From: Chloroflexota bacterium
GTDB taxonomy: Bacteria; Chloroflexota; Anaerolineae; Aggregatilineales; Aggregatilineaceae
Length of the DNA: 53,751 nucleotides
Reading direction: 5' to 3'
Assembly: GCA_012729765.1 (NCBI GenBank)
Contig: JAAYCM010000123.1
Coordinates: forward strand, 1 to 53,751
Part shown: positions 31,546 to 39,749 of the stretch, one piece after another
Layout of the letters: every line of letters starts with the position of its first letter
How positions within the stretch are numbered: position 1 is the stretch's first letter
Notes under the pieces: model-generated
Told to the model about the DNA's origin: nothing
Database searches by the model: none
The model's input: only the letters and a program-made list of their open reading frames with translations
Program-made: the position numbers and the translations under genes

Positions 31546-32400
31546 CTAAGCTCCGTTTCCGTCGAGAGCGGATAAAATCGCCTGCCAGGTGTCGTCCGGC
31601 AGCCGGTAAGTGTGCTCCTCAGCCGGGAAGGCGCGGGTGTGCACATCGTCACGGTAGGCGCTGAAGGCCGTGCGCATGTTGTCGGCCAGCTCGGTATAGC
31701 GCCGGGCAAAACGCGGTGTGAAGCGCTCGAACAGGCCCAGCAGATCGTGCGTGACGAGCACCTGCCCATCACAGCTCGGCCCCGCGCCGATGCCCAGCGT
31801 CGGGATGCTGATCGTGCGCGTGATCAAGTCGGCCAACTGCGCCGGGATCGATTCCAGCACCAGGCTGAAGACTCCCGCCTGTTCCAGCGCGCGCGCCTCG
31901 GCAATCAGGCGGCGCGCCGCCTCGACCGTCTTGCCCTGCATCCGGAAGCCGCCCATCTGGCTCACGCTTTGCGGCGTCAGGCCGATATGCCCCTGTACGG
32001 CGATCCCGGCCTCGACCAACGCGCGGACCGTCTCTACCACTGCCTGCCCGCCTTCGAGCTTGACCGCGTCGGCCCCGCCTTCGGCCAGCAGCCGCCCGGC
32101 GTTGCGCAGCGCGTCTGCGGTGCCGGTCTGGTAGCTCATGAACGGCATATCGCCGATCAGGAAGGCACGCCGCACGCCGCGCCGCACGGCCTGGCAGTGC
32201 AGCACCATCATATCCATCGTGACCGGCAGCGTGTTCTCGAAGCCGTAGACCACCATCCCCAGCGAATCCCCGACCAGGACCACATCGACGCCGCACTGAT
32301 CGAGCACGGTCGCGGTCGGGTAGTCGTAACACGTCAGCATCACAATCGGCTCGCCGCGTTCCTTCAGGCTGTGCAGGTGATGAATAGTGATTTTATCCAT
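31546..32400 (-). CDS. panB: Ketopantoate hydroxymethyltransferase
   Basis: A 284-residue TIM-barrel enzyme adding a hydroxymethyl group from methylene-tetrahydrofolate to alpha-ketoisovalerate. Motifs: IVMLTCYDYPTA, VVLVGDSLGMVVYG (Mg-binding Asp), IGDMPFMSYQ, AVKLEGG, VQGHIGLTPQSVSQMGGF, LVLESIPAQLA (catalytic Glu), TLGIGAGPSCDGQVLV. ATG 32400 is the family start; the upstream frame is Cys-rich and implausible. First gene of panB-panE-panC-panD. A TACAAT at 32469-32464 could be its -10 box. The remaining upstream sequence to 32658 is unusually AT-rich near the divergent MFS gene. Confidence 0.95.
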   Translation of the reverse strand: MDKITIHHLHSLKERGEPIVMLTCYDYPTATVLDQCGVDVVLVGDSLGMVVYGFENTLPVTMDMMVLHCQAVRRGVRRAFLIGDMPFMSYQTGTADALRNAGRLLAEGGADAVKLEGGQAVVETVRALVEAGIAVQGHIGLTPQSVSQMGGFRMQGKTVEAARRLIAEARALEQAGVFSLVLESIPAQLADLITRTISIPTLGIGAGPSCDGQVLVTHDLLGLFERFTPRFARRYTELADNMRTAFSAYRDDVHTRAFPAEEHTYRLPDDTWQAILSALDGNGA

Positions 32401-32658
32401 AGGATCGTGTGTACACTCCCGCCAGTCGAACAGCCAGGGCCGCCACTTTGACTCTGCCGGACAATTGTACCCGATTCCCCGGCGGCAGCAGGGACACTGC
32501 CCGGCCTGCACACTACCTTACCGCATCCGCCCGCCTGTGCCGAATAACACGTGCGCCGCCATGAAATTTTTATGAATTTTGCCCAAGAAACCGCTCTAGA
32601 ATTTTAATCGGGTTTTAATTCGTCGAAAATTAAGGCAGAATATAGAACAAGGCAGTCG

Positions 32659-34020
32659 ATGAATGAGGAAGCCATGAAGCTATCGCGGGGGACGACAACC
32701 TTTCTGATCGTGTGGAGCGGTCAGTTGGTTTCAGTAGTTGGGTCGAACCTGACCAGCTTCGCGCTAGGCGTGTGGGTCTACGAGCGCACGGATTCGGCCA
32801 CGCACTACGCCCTGATCTATCTATTCACCGTGCTGCCCCAACTCCTGATCTCCCCGCTGGCGGGTGCGCTGATCGACCGTTGGGACCGGCGGCGGGCGAT
32901 GCTGCTCAGCGACACGGGGGCCGGGCTGAGCACCCTGGCGATCCTGCTCCTGCTGCTGGCCGGGCGGCTCGATGTCTGGCATGTGTACGTGGCGGTCACG
33001 GTCAGCGCGGCATTTGGCGCGTTCCAGTGGCCGGCCTATTCCGCCGCGATCACGCTCCTGATCCCCAAACAACACTACGCGCGCGCCAGCGGCCTGGTCG
33101 ATGTGGCGCAAGGGCTGGCCTATCTCGCTGGCCCGGCGCTGGCGGGTTTTCTGATGGCGATCAGCGGCCTGCAAAGCGTGATCGCGCTGGATTTCGCCAC
33201 CTTTGGGGCGGCGGTGCTGACGCTGCTGGCGGTGCGCTTTCCCCGGCCCACGCGCAGCGCCGAAGGCGAAGCGGCTCGCGGTACACTGCGCCGCGACCTG
33301 ACCTTCGGCTGGCGCTATATCCGGTCGCGGCCCGGCCTGTTGGCGCTGCTGGGGTTCTTCGCCGTGATCAACTTCCTGACCGGGGTGCTGATGGCCCTGG
33401 GCACGCCGCTGATCCTGGCGTTTACGTCCACGGCGACGCTGGGCGTGATGATGTCCGTGGGCGCGTTCGGCGGGCTGGTCGGCAGCGCGATTATGGGGGT
33501 ATGGGGCGGCCCGGCGCGGCGGATCAACGGCGTGCTCGGCTTCGGTGTGATCTTCGGCCTGGGCTGTATCGTGATGGGCCTGCGCCCGTCGGTGATTTGG
33601 GTCACAGGCGCGATGACGGTGCTGTTCTGCTGCCTGCCGATTGTCAACGCGTGCAGCCAGGCGATCTGGCAGAGCAAGGTCGCGGCAGATGTGCAGGGGC
33701 GCGTATTCGCGGTGCGCTCAATGGTGTCATTTTCGATGCTGCCGCTCGCCTACCTACTGGCCGGGCCGCTGGCCGATGGCGTGTTCGAGCCGCTGCTGAT
33801 GCCCGATGGCGCGCTGGCGGACAGCGTGGGGCAGGTGATCGGCACCGGGGCGGGGCGCGGCATGGGCCTGCTGTTTATGGTGATGGGTGCGTTGGTGCTG
33901 CTCACGTCGCTGGCCGGTTCTCTTTATCCGCGCCTGCGCTGGCTTGAGGACGAGCTGCCCGATCAGGAGCATCTGGTGGCCGGGGTGGAACTGGAAGCCG
34001 TGCCGGCGGTGGCGCGCTAA
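32659..34020 (+). CDS. MFS transporter (DHA3, MefA-like)
   Basis: A 453-residue permease of the macrolide-efflux-like DHA3 branch. N-terminal TTFLIVWSGQLVSVVGSNLTSFALGVWVY is characteristic; the A-motif appears as GALIDRWDRRRAMLLSD. About twelve hydrophobic segments; the C-terminal tail (LEDELPDQEHL) is acidic and cytoplasmic. ATG 32659 has AAGG upstream, while ATG 32674 (MKLSRG) has GAGGA 5 bases upstream and matches homologues better in my memory. Substrate unknown. TATAGA at 32641 may be a -10 box. Confidence 0.85.
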   Translation: MNEEAMKLSRGTTTFLIVWSGQLVSVVGSNLTSFALGVWVYERTDSATHYALIYLFTVLPQLLISPLAGALIDRWDRRRAMLLSDTGAGLSTLAILLLLLAGRLDVWHVYVAVTVSAAFGAFQWPAYSAAITLLIPKQHYARASGLVDVAQGLAYLAGPALAGFLMAISGLQSVIALDFATFGAAVLTLLAVRFPRPTRSAEGEAARGTLRRDLTFGWRYIRSRPGLLALLGFFAVINFLTGVLMALGTPLILAFTSTATLGVMMSVGAFGGLVGSAIMGVWGGPARRINGVLGFGVIFGLGCIVMGLRPSVIWVTGAMTVLFCCLPIVNACSQAIWQSKVAADVQGRVFAVRSMVSFSMLPLAYLLAGPLADGVFEPLLMPDGALADSVGQVIGTGAGRGMGLLFMVMGALVLLTSLAGSLYPRLRWLEDELPDQEHLVAGVELEAVPAVAR

Positions 34021-34047
34021 CCAAGCAAATGTTAAAGACCATTTACG

Positions 34048-34065
34048 CTAGTACCGCAGTACTAG
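34048..34065 (+). promoter_or_regulatory. 18-base palindrome upstream of the diterpene cluster
   Basis: CTAGTACCGCAGTACTAG: 7-bp arms around CGCA, 9 bases upstream of the -35 box at 34075. It could be a regulator binding site or, with the following TTTATT, a weak terminator for the MFS gene. Confidence 0.45.
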
Positions 34066-34074
34066 TTTATTGGA

Positions 34075-34103
34075 TTTACATTTAGGCTCAGTTCTCTTAT
34101 AGT
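34075..34103 (+). promoter_or_regulatory. Promoter of the diterpene cluster
   Basis: TTTACA (34075-34080), 17-base spacer, TATAGT (34098-34103), one mismatch in each box. It lies in an AT-rich island (34021-34226) that contrasts with the GC-rich surroundings. The leader of about 115 bases contains a CTAAAT/ATTTAG hairpin (34121-34137). Confidence 0.6.
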
Positions 34104-34226
34104 TAATTTAAGGTGGTGACCTAAATCCTTTATTTAGTGATTATCATTGTTTATCTACCATTCTGATTAATCTTTGTATTAACCAGATAGCAACGAAAAA
34201 AGCATTTTTCAGGGAGCTGTATCGCT

Positions 34227-35327
34227 GTGACTCGTCCGGTAGCGCGGGGGACTCGCTCAAATCTCGAACTCCAGGTTGTACCGGGAGCCGGCTCGATCGC
34301 GCCTGCGATCTGGGACCGGCTGGCCCCGGATCGACCCTTTGCGAGCCACCGCTGGACGTGTTTCGGTGAGGCGGCGCTGCCCGGCGACCGGCCCTATCAC
34401 CTGCTGGTACAGCGTGCGGGCGAACCGGTGGCACGCGCGAGTCTGTGGCTGGCGCGCGAGGAGCCGCTGCCGCTGCCGTCGGGCGTGATGCGCCAGGGGG
34501 CAGCGCGGATCTTCCGGCGCTGGCCGCTGCTGATCTGCCGCGCCCCGCTAGCACAGGTTTCCGGCCTGGTCCTGCCCGGCGATCCGGCGCTGCGCCGTGA
34601 TGCGCTGCATACCATCGTCGCGGCGGCAGACGAGCTGGGGCGCGAGCTGGGCAGCTCGTTCCTCTATTTCGACTATACTGAGGCCGGGGACGCGCGCTCC
34701 GATGTTTGGCCGGGCGATTTCGTGCCGGTCGAGGTGTCCGGGCCGGGGACACGGCTCGAACTGCACTGGCCCGACTTCGATACCTATCTCGCCAGCCTCT
34801 CCAAATCGGCCCGCAAGGATTATCACCGCCACACCAACCGCGCCGCCGACCGCGCAATCGAAGTCAGGGTGCAGCCGCAGGTCACGCGCCTGGACGAAGC
34901 CCTGCCGCTCATTCGCGCCGTCGAGCAGCAGCACGGGACCGTGCCGCATCCCTACGCCCGGCAGATTCTCGAACAGGCGGCGCATGTCGATGCGGCCTGG
35001 ATCACGGCGGAACGCGCGGGGCGGCTGGTCGGGTGCGGGCTGCTGCTTGGCGACGGTCCCGATCACATGCTGACGCTGCTCGGCCTGGACTACGGCGAAC
35101 GCTTCGTGTACTTCCAACTGCTCTACGCCGCCATCCGCCACGCCATCGCCAGCGGGGTGCGCCACCTCTACGGCGGCAGCGGGGCCTATGAATTCAAGCA
35201 GCGGTTGGGCTTTCAACTGCTGAACAACCATTACAGCGTGATCACAGCCCGAAGCTCAGCCTTGCGCTGGCTGGCACGTCGGATGTCGACCAACCAGCCG
35301 GGTGCATATCCGGTGATGGAGAGTTAA
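34227..35327 (+). CDS. FemAB/GNAT-fold acyltransferase (Acetyltransf_6-like)
   Basis: A 366-residue protein with the tandem GNAT layout of FemAB-like and BioF2-like transferases. The C-terminal half carries SKSARKDYHRHTNRA near 190 (the S-x-x-x-R-x-x-x-R-x-x-R-like motif of this group) and LYGGSGAYEFKQRLGF near 313-328 with the conserved Gly-Gly...Tyr...Lys...Gly-Phe. Such proteins move aminoacyl or acyl groups onto peptidoglycan, lipids or polysaccharide. GTG start at 34227 has AGGGAG 11 bases upstream. First gene of the cluster, 4 bases ahead of the membrane glycosyltransferase. Its substrate here is unknown; acylation of a lipid or diterpenoid is speculative. Confidence 0.7.
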   Translation: MTRPVARGTRSNLELQVVPGAGSIAPAIWDRLAPDRPFASHRWTCFGEAALPGDRPYHLLVQRAGEPVARASLWLAREEPLPLPSGVMRQGAARIFRRWPLLICRAPLAQVSGLVLPGDPALRRDALHTIVAAADELGRELGSSFLYFDYTEAGDARSDVWPGDFVPVEVSGPGTRLELHWPDFDTYLASLSKSARKDYHRHTNRAADRAIEVRVQPQVTRLDEALPLIRAVEQQHGTVPHPYARQILEQAAHVDAAWITAERAGRLVGCGLLLGDGPDHMLTLLGLDYGERFVYFQLLYAAIRHAIASGVRHLYGGSGAYEFKQRLGFQLLNNHYSVITARSSALRWLARRMSTNQPGAYPVMES

Positions 35328-35331
35328 TGTG

Positions 35332-36708
35332 ATGATGAAGTTTTACGATGCATCCTACCTGCGGCAGCAGTGGTCCGGCTCGAAAGTCTTCCGGCGCGTG
35401 CTGATCGTGTCGGTGATCTACTTCGTGCTGCGGCTGCTGCTCCAGGTGATGCTGCTGGCTGGGTCGCTGTATGAGGGTGAGACGGAAGACGGTTTTTACC
35501 CGGCGGACCTGCAAATCTATCTCGATGCGGCGGAGCACCTGGCGAACGGCGAACACCTCTACCTGCAAGGCTCGCTGGAGCGGCTGGAAGAGCACTATCC
35601 CTACGCGCCGCCGTTCGCGCTGGCCTTCCGCCCGTTCCTGTGGATCTCGCCCAACGCGACCGCCTTTTTGCACACGGCGCTGCACGTGGTCGCCTACGCG
35701 CTGCTGTATCTCTGGTGGGATCGCATCTTCACGCATCTCAAACTGGATCGCGCCCGCGCGCTGCTGGCCTGGACGCTTCCGGTCTGGATCGTCTTTTCGC
35801 CGTTCTGGGGCGATCTCAACTACCTCAATATCTATATCCCGATGGCCCTGCTCGGTACGCTTTTTTTGGAAGCAGTGATCCGGGAGCGGCTGGGCTGGTC
35901 GGTGCTGTGGCTGGCGATCATCTTGCAGATCAAGCCGCACTGGGCGTTTGCGGCGGCGGTCCCGCTGCTGCTGGGACACTACCGCTTCTTCCTGCGCCTG
36001 CTGGGCTGGACGGCGGTCGCCTATGTCGCGACGGCGGGCGCAACGCTGCTGATCGTCGGGCCGGAATATGGCTGGGACCAGTACGGCGAGTACGTGCGCT
36101 TCCTGGGCCGGCTGCGGAACGACTTCCCCTGGCGCGGGACGGATGACGGCTTTTTGGGCTACAACCACTCGATCACGCAGATTGTGGTTTATATCCTGGG
36201 CACATCGGCGGCCACGCTGCGGCTGGCGACGGTCGTCAAGCTGCTGCTGCTGATCCCGCTGGTCGTCGTCGCGATCCGCTACCTGCGGCGGCCAGGGCTG
36301 CACGCCGGGCTGGAAGCCGAGCGCCTCGGCGTGGAATGGGCGTTCGTGCTCTATCTGGGCGCGTTCATCTGGCTGGATATGGTCTGGGAAACCTCGCTGG
36401 GAATCGCGATCTTCGTCTACCTGCTGGCCGTGCTCGACGGGCGGCAGGCGCGGCGCTGGGTCTGGATCGTGTTTCTACCCTATGCGCTGCTCGACCTGTG
36501 GCAGATGCTCAGCTACCTGGCGCTGGGCGACGCGGGGCTGATCGATGATGCCTATGTCGCCACCGACCCCAGCATCTATCTGCCGATGATCATGTTCGTG
36601 ATCCTGCTGTTCTACGGGCTGCTGCTGCGCCGCCTTTGGCAGGCCGCCGAAGTCACGGCCCCGGCCCCGGAGCCGCGCGTCGAGACAGCCGGGCAGCAGG
36701 CGCGTTAG
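35332..36708 (+). CDS. GT87-like membrane glycosyltransferase
   Basis: A 458-residue integral membrane protein with about ten hydrophobic segments. An early acidic extracytoplasmic loop (GFYPADLQIYLDAAEHLANGEHLY) and PYAPPFALAFRPF match the GT87 (DUF2029) polyprenyl-phosphate-mannose-dependent transferases, in which loop Asp residues are catalytic. Later IILQIKPHWAFAAAVPLLLG and DDGFLGYNHSITQ also fit the family. Start taken as ATG 35332, 9 bases after GGAGAG; GTG 35329 is possible. Such enzymes glycosylate lipids or glycans on the outer face of the membrane. Target here unknown. Confidence 0.75.
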   Translation: MMKFYDASYLRQQWSGSKVFRRVLIVSVIYFVLRLLLQVMLLAGSLYEGETEDGFYPADLQIYLDAAEHLANGEHLYLQGSLERLEEHYPYAPPFALAFRPFLWISPNATAFLHTALHVVAYALLYLWWDRIFTHLKLDRARALLAWTLPVWIVFSPFWGDLNYLNIYIPMALLGTLFLEAVIRERLGWSVLWLAIILQIKPHWAFAAAVPLLLGHYRFFLRLLGWTAVAYVATAGATLLIVGPEYGWDQYGEYVRFLGRLRNDFPWRGTDDGFLGYNHSITQIVVYILGTSAATLRLATVVKLLLLIPLVVVAIRYLRRPGLHAGLEAERLGVEWAFVLYLGAFIWLDMVWETSLGIAIFVYLLAVLDGRQARRWVWIVFLPYALLDLWQMLSYLALGDAGLIDDAYVATDPSIYLPMIMFVILLFYGLLLRRLWQAAEVTAPAPEPRVETAGQQAR

Positions 36709-36719
36709 GAGCGATGGCG

Positions 36720-37316
36720 ATGCAGACCGGACTCTTCCAATCCGCCGCAATCCTGATCGTCGTGGTCCTGTTCTATGTGCTGGACTTCCTGTCGATTGCG
36801 CGCTATGACCGTCAGCGGCAGGCCGAGGGCAGCGGGCGCAGTTGGGACTATCTGCTGTTCGTGGTGATCATGATCGCGCTGGTGGTCGCGCAGCCGGTCG
36901 TGCTGCCGGGCCTGGGCCTGCGGATCGAGGCGGTGTGGGGCTTACTGCTCCAGATCGTCGGGCTGATCCTGGTCGTGGCCGGGCTGGCGCTGCATACCTG
37001 GTCGCGCGTGTGCCTGCGCGAGTATTACGCCGAGCGCGTCGAGCTTCAGCCGGGGCACACCGTGATCGACAGCGGGCCGTATGCCTATGTCCGCCACCCG
37101 GCGTTTACGTCGTTCTTCCTGTTCGTGACCGGCTTCCTGCTGATCAACCCGGCCCTGCCGACGCTGCTGCTGGCGCTGTATGCCTTCTGGGACTTCACGC
37201 GCGCCGCCCGCCAGGAAGAGGACCTGCTGAGTGGCAGCCTGCCAGGCTATAGCAGCTACATGCAGCGGACCGCGCGCTTTGTGCCGCGCCTGTCTCAGCT
37301 TCGCGGGGAGCGTTAG
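36720..37316 (+). CDS. Isoprenylcysteine carboxyl methyltransferase (ICMT)-like membrane protein
   Basis: A 198-residue protein with about five membrane segments and the ICMT/PEMT SAM-binding signature: VIDSGPYAYVRHPAFTSFF (RHP at 125-127) and the C-terminal EEDLLSGSLPGYSSYMQRTARFVP with its paired Glu and Tyr. Family members methylate prenylated or lipid substrates in the membrane. ATG 36720 is chosen because AGGAG (36707-36711) is 8 bases upstream; ATG 36714 is only 2 bases away. The diterpene synthase starts one base after its stop, so it is a strong candidate for methylating the diterpenoid. That is inference. Confidence 0.8.
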   Translation: MQTGLFQSAAILIVVVLFYVLDFLSIARYDRQRQAEGSGRSWDYLLFVVIMIALVVAQPVVLPGLGLRIEAVWGLLLQIVGLILVVAGLALHTWSRVCLREYYAERVELQPGHTVIDSGPYAYVRHPAFTSFFLFVTGFLLINPALPTLLLALYAFWDFTRAARQEEDLLSGSLPGYSSYMQRTARFVPRLSQLRGER

Positions 37317-37317
37317 C

Positions 37318-38265
37318 ATGGACGCCGACACCTTCCGCAAGCTGCCGCAGGACGAGCTGGCGCGCTGGGTGCGGGCCAACGGGCCGCAGGTCTGCGTGTT
37401 CCCGATCAACGGCACGCGGCGCTGGTTCATGCTGGAGCACGCACTGAACGGCGGCGACGATCCGCTGGCGGCCTACCTGGGGGCGGTCGAGCAGCGGCAT
37501 ATCGACCTCTACCGCCTGTTCTTCGATCACGGCGTCCACACACTGCTCACGCCGGCCTTCGGACCCGATCTGCTGGAGCGCGGCGACGACTACCTCAACC
37601 TGTCGGCCTATGGGCTGGCGCGCGTCGCCACCGAGCCGATGTTTCTGGACTTCTACCGCGAATATGGCGTGCGCGTGCGCTTCTATGGCGACTACCGGAA
37701 GTACTTCGACCCGACGCCGCACGCTTATCTCTCGGACCTGTTCGACGATCTGGCGCAGCAAACGCTGCATCACGACCGGCACCGGCTGTTCATCGGCCTG
37801 TTTGCCAATGATCCCGCCGAGACAGTGGCCGCGCTGGCGGTGCAGTACCATGCCGAACACGGGCGGGTGCCAGACCGTCGGGCGCTGGTCGAGCTGTACT
37901 ACGGCGAGTATGTCGCGCCGGTCGATCTCTTCGTCGGCTTCGACCGCTTCGCCGCGTTCGATATGCCGCTGCTGGCCCTGGGTGGCGAAGACCTCTATTT
38001 TACGGTCAGCCCGTCGCCCTACCTGACCGGATCACAACTGCGCGAAATCTTCGCGGATCATCTCTTTACCCGACGCGCTGACGAAACCGATTATGGGGAG
38101 TTGTCGCCCGGCGATTGGGCGTTGATGCGCTCTTTTTATCAGGCTAACCAGGACTACACCATCGGGGTGGGCGCGCGGCAGCCGCGCGGTAGCTACTGGT
38201 TTCCACTGCCCCAGGTGAAGCTGCCACCCGGCTTTGGCCCTACCAGGGAAGACGAGGAATCATGA
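37318..38265 (+). CDS. Rv3378c-like diterpene synthase (cis-prenyltransferase fold)
   Basis: A 315-residue homologue of M. tuberculosis Rv3378c (tuberculosinol synthase / tuberculosinyl transferase), from the undecaprenyl-diphosphate-synthase fold. Shared landmarks recalled from Rv3378c: GPQVCVFPINGTRRWFMLE (22-40), RFYGDYRK (121-128), FANDPAETVA, YYGEYVAPVDLFVGFDRF (194-211) and LYFTVSPSPYLT (226-237). It should remove diphosphate from the product of the adjacent cyclase and let water or another nucleophile attack. Position 31 is Asn where Rv3378c has Asp (DGTRRW). GGGGAG lies 7 bases before the ATG; the end overlaps the cyclase by ATGA. Named as a synthase by homology, product unknown. Confidence 0.88.
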   Translation: MDADTFRKLPQDELARWVRANGPQVCVFPINGTRRWFMLEHALNGGDDPLAAYLGAVEQRHIDLYRLFFDHGVHTLLTPAFGPDLLERGDDYLNLSAYGLARVATEPMFLDFYREYGVRVRFYGDYRKYFDPTPHAYLSDLFDDLAQQTLHHDRHRLFIGLFANDPAETVAALAVQYHAEHGRVPDRRALVELYYGEYVAPVDLFVGFDRFAAFDMPLLALGGEDLYFTVSPSPYLTGSQLREIFADHLFTRRADETDYGELSPGDWALMRSFYQANQDYTIGVGARQPRGSYWFPLPQVKLPPGFGPTREDEES

Positions 38266-39734
38266 ATTTAACTGCCGACATCCATCATCTACTGCATCAG
38301 ATCGGCACCGGGCGCATCCTGACCACTGCCTACGATACGGCCTGGCTGGCGCGCCTGGGAGAAATGAACAGCGCCGTTACCACCCAGGCATTGGAATGGC
38401 TGCGCGCTCACCAACTGCCGGACGGCTCGTGGGGCACCATCAGCCCGCACTACAACCACGACCGCCTGGTATGCACCCTGGCCGCCATGACCGCGCTTGC
38501 GCAGTATGGCGACACGCAGGACGCTACGCGCCTGTGGCGGGCGGAACAGGTGCTCGACTCCATCACGAACGGTTTGAAGACCGATGCGGTCGGCGAGACG
38601 ATCGGCTTCGAGATGATTGTGCCGACGCTGGTGTACGAGGCCAAGAGTCTCGGCCTGCTGCAGCGCTACCGCAACGGGATTCTGCACCGCCTGGAAGAGT
38701 ACCGCGCCGCCAAGCTCGCCGCGCTGCCCGGCGGTATGATCAGCCGCTTCGTGACGGTCGCTTTCTCGGCGGAGATGGCCGGGCCAGACGGCCAGCGCCT
38801 GCTCGATCTGGAAAACCTGCAGGAAGCCAACGGCTCGGTGGCACACAGCCCGTCGGCGACCGCCTACTACGCGATCAATGTCTGCCCCGGCGAGCCGCGC
38901 GCGCTGGCCTATCTCTCCAACGTGGTCAATACGCAGGGCGGTGTGCCGGACGTGGCCCCGTTTGACGTGTTCGAGCAGGCGTGGACTCTGTGGAATCTGT
39001 CGCTCACCGGGCCGCTGGACGCCGACACGCTCGCGTTGTGCCAGCCTCACCTCGACTTTTTGCAGCAGGCCTGGCGTCCGGGGCAGGGCACCGGCTTTGC
39101 CGCCGGCTATACGCCGACCGACGGCGACGATACCGGGCTGGTGTTTGATGTGCTGACCCGCTTCGGTCGCCCCGTCGATCTGGAAGGCGTGCTGCGCTAT
39201 GAGCAGGACGATCACTATCGCTGCTACGAGCTGGAAGCTAACCCCTCAATCAGCGCCAATATTCACGTGCTCAGCGCGCTGCGCGAAGCCGGGCTGCCCG
39301 TCGATCATCCGTCCGTGCAGAAGGCGCTGCGCTTCCTGAAGCAGGTGCAGCATCAGGATGGGTTCTGGTTTGACAAGTGGCACGCCTCACCCTACTATCC
39401 GACCTCGCACCTGATCATCGCCGGGGCGGGCTATGCCGAGCACCTGGTGGAGAGCGGAGTCGCGTGGCTGCTGGAAACACAGCGCTTCGACGGTTCGTGG
39501 GGCTACTATATGCCGACTGCTGAAGAGACTGCCGACTGTTTGCAGGCCCTGGTGATGTGGCGGCGGCAGGGTCATCCCGTGCCCAACGATGCGATCCAGC
39601 GTGGGGCCGACTGGTTGGCAGTCCATGCCGAGCCGCCCTACCCGCCGCTGTGGATCGGCAAGTGCCTGTACTGTCCGGAGTTGGTCGTTCGCTCGGCCAT
39701 TCTTAGTGCGCTGACGCTTGTCGCGCAAGGATAA
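38262..39734 (+). CDS. Class II diterpene cyclase (Rv3377c / kolavenyl-PP synthase type)
   Basis: A 490-residue class II cyclase. The general-acid motif D-x-D-D is DGDD at 287-290 (TPTDGDDTGLVFDVL). YDTAWLARL at 24-32 is the hallmark of diterpene cyclases, and QLPDGSWG (51-58) plus a late QRFDGSWG are QW-type repeats; PTAEETADCLQAL follows near the C-terminus. The length fits Rv3377c (about 500) rather than squalene-hopene cyclase (about 630), and there is no class I DDxxD motif. Expected reaction: protonation-driven cyclisation of geranylgeranyl diphosphate to a bicyclic diphosphate (halimadienyl, kolavenyl or labdadienyl). No GGPP synthase is encoded nearby. Soluble, cytoplasmic. Confidence 0.93.
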   Translation: MNLTADIHHLLHQIGTGRILTTAYDTAWLARLGEMNSAVTTQALEWLRAHQLPDGSWGTISPHYNHDRLVCTLAAMTALAQYGDTQDATRLWRAEQVLDSITNGLKTDAVGETIGFEMIVPTLVYEAKSLGLLQRYRNGILHRLEEYRAAKLAALPGGMISRFVTVAFSAEMAGPDGQRLLDLENLQEANGSVAHSPSATAYYAINVCPGEPRALAYLSNVVNTQGGVPDVAPFDVFEQAWTLWNLSLTGPLDADTLALCQPHLDFLQQAWRPGQGTGFAAGYTPTDGDDTGLVFDVLTRFGRPVDLEGVLRYEQDDHYRCYELEANPSISANIHVLSALREAGLPVDHPSVQKALRFLKQVQHQDGFWFDKWHASPYYPTSHLIIAGAGYAEHLVESGVAWLLETQRFDGSWGYYMPTAEETADCLQALVMWRRQGHPVPNDAIQRGADWLAVHAEPPYPPLWIGKCLYCPELVVRSAILSALTLVAQG

Positions 39735-39749
39735 GCAAAGGGTACAAGC

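Noticed and set aside
37318..38265. Housekeeping undecaprenyl diphosphate synthase
   Set aside because: Motif reads NGTRRW instead of DGNGRW and the remaining blocks follow Rv3378c.
38262..39734. Squalene-hopene cyclase
   Set aside because: Too short (490 against about 630 residues), and it has YDTAW and DGDD typical of class II diterpene cyclases next to an Rv3378c-like partner.
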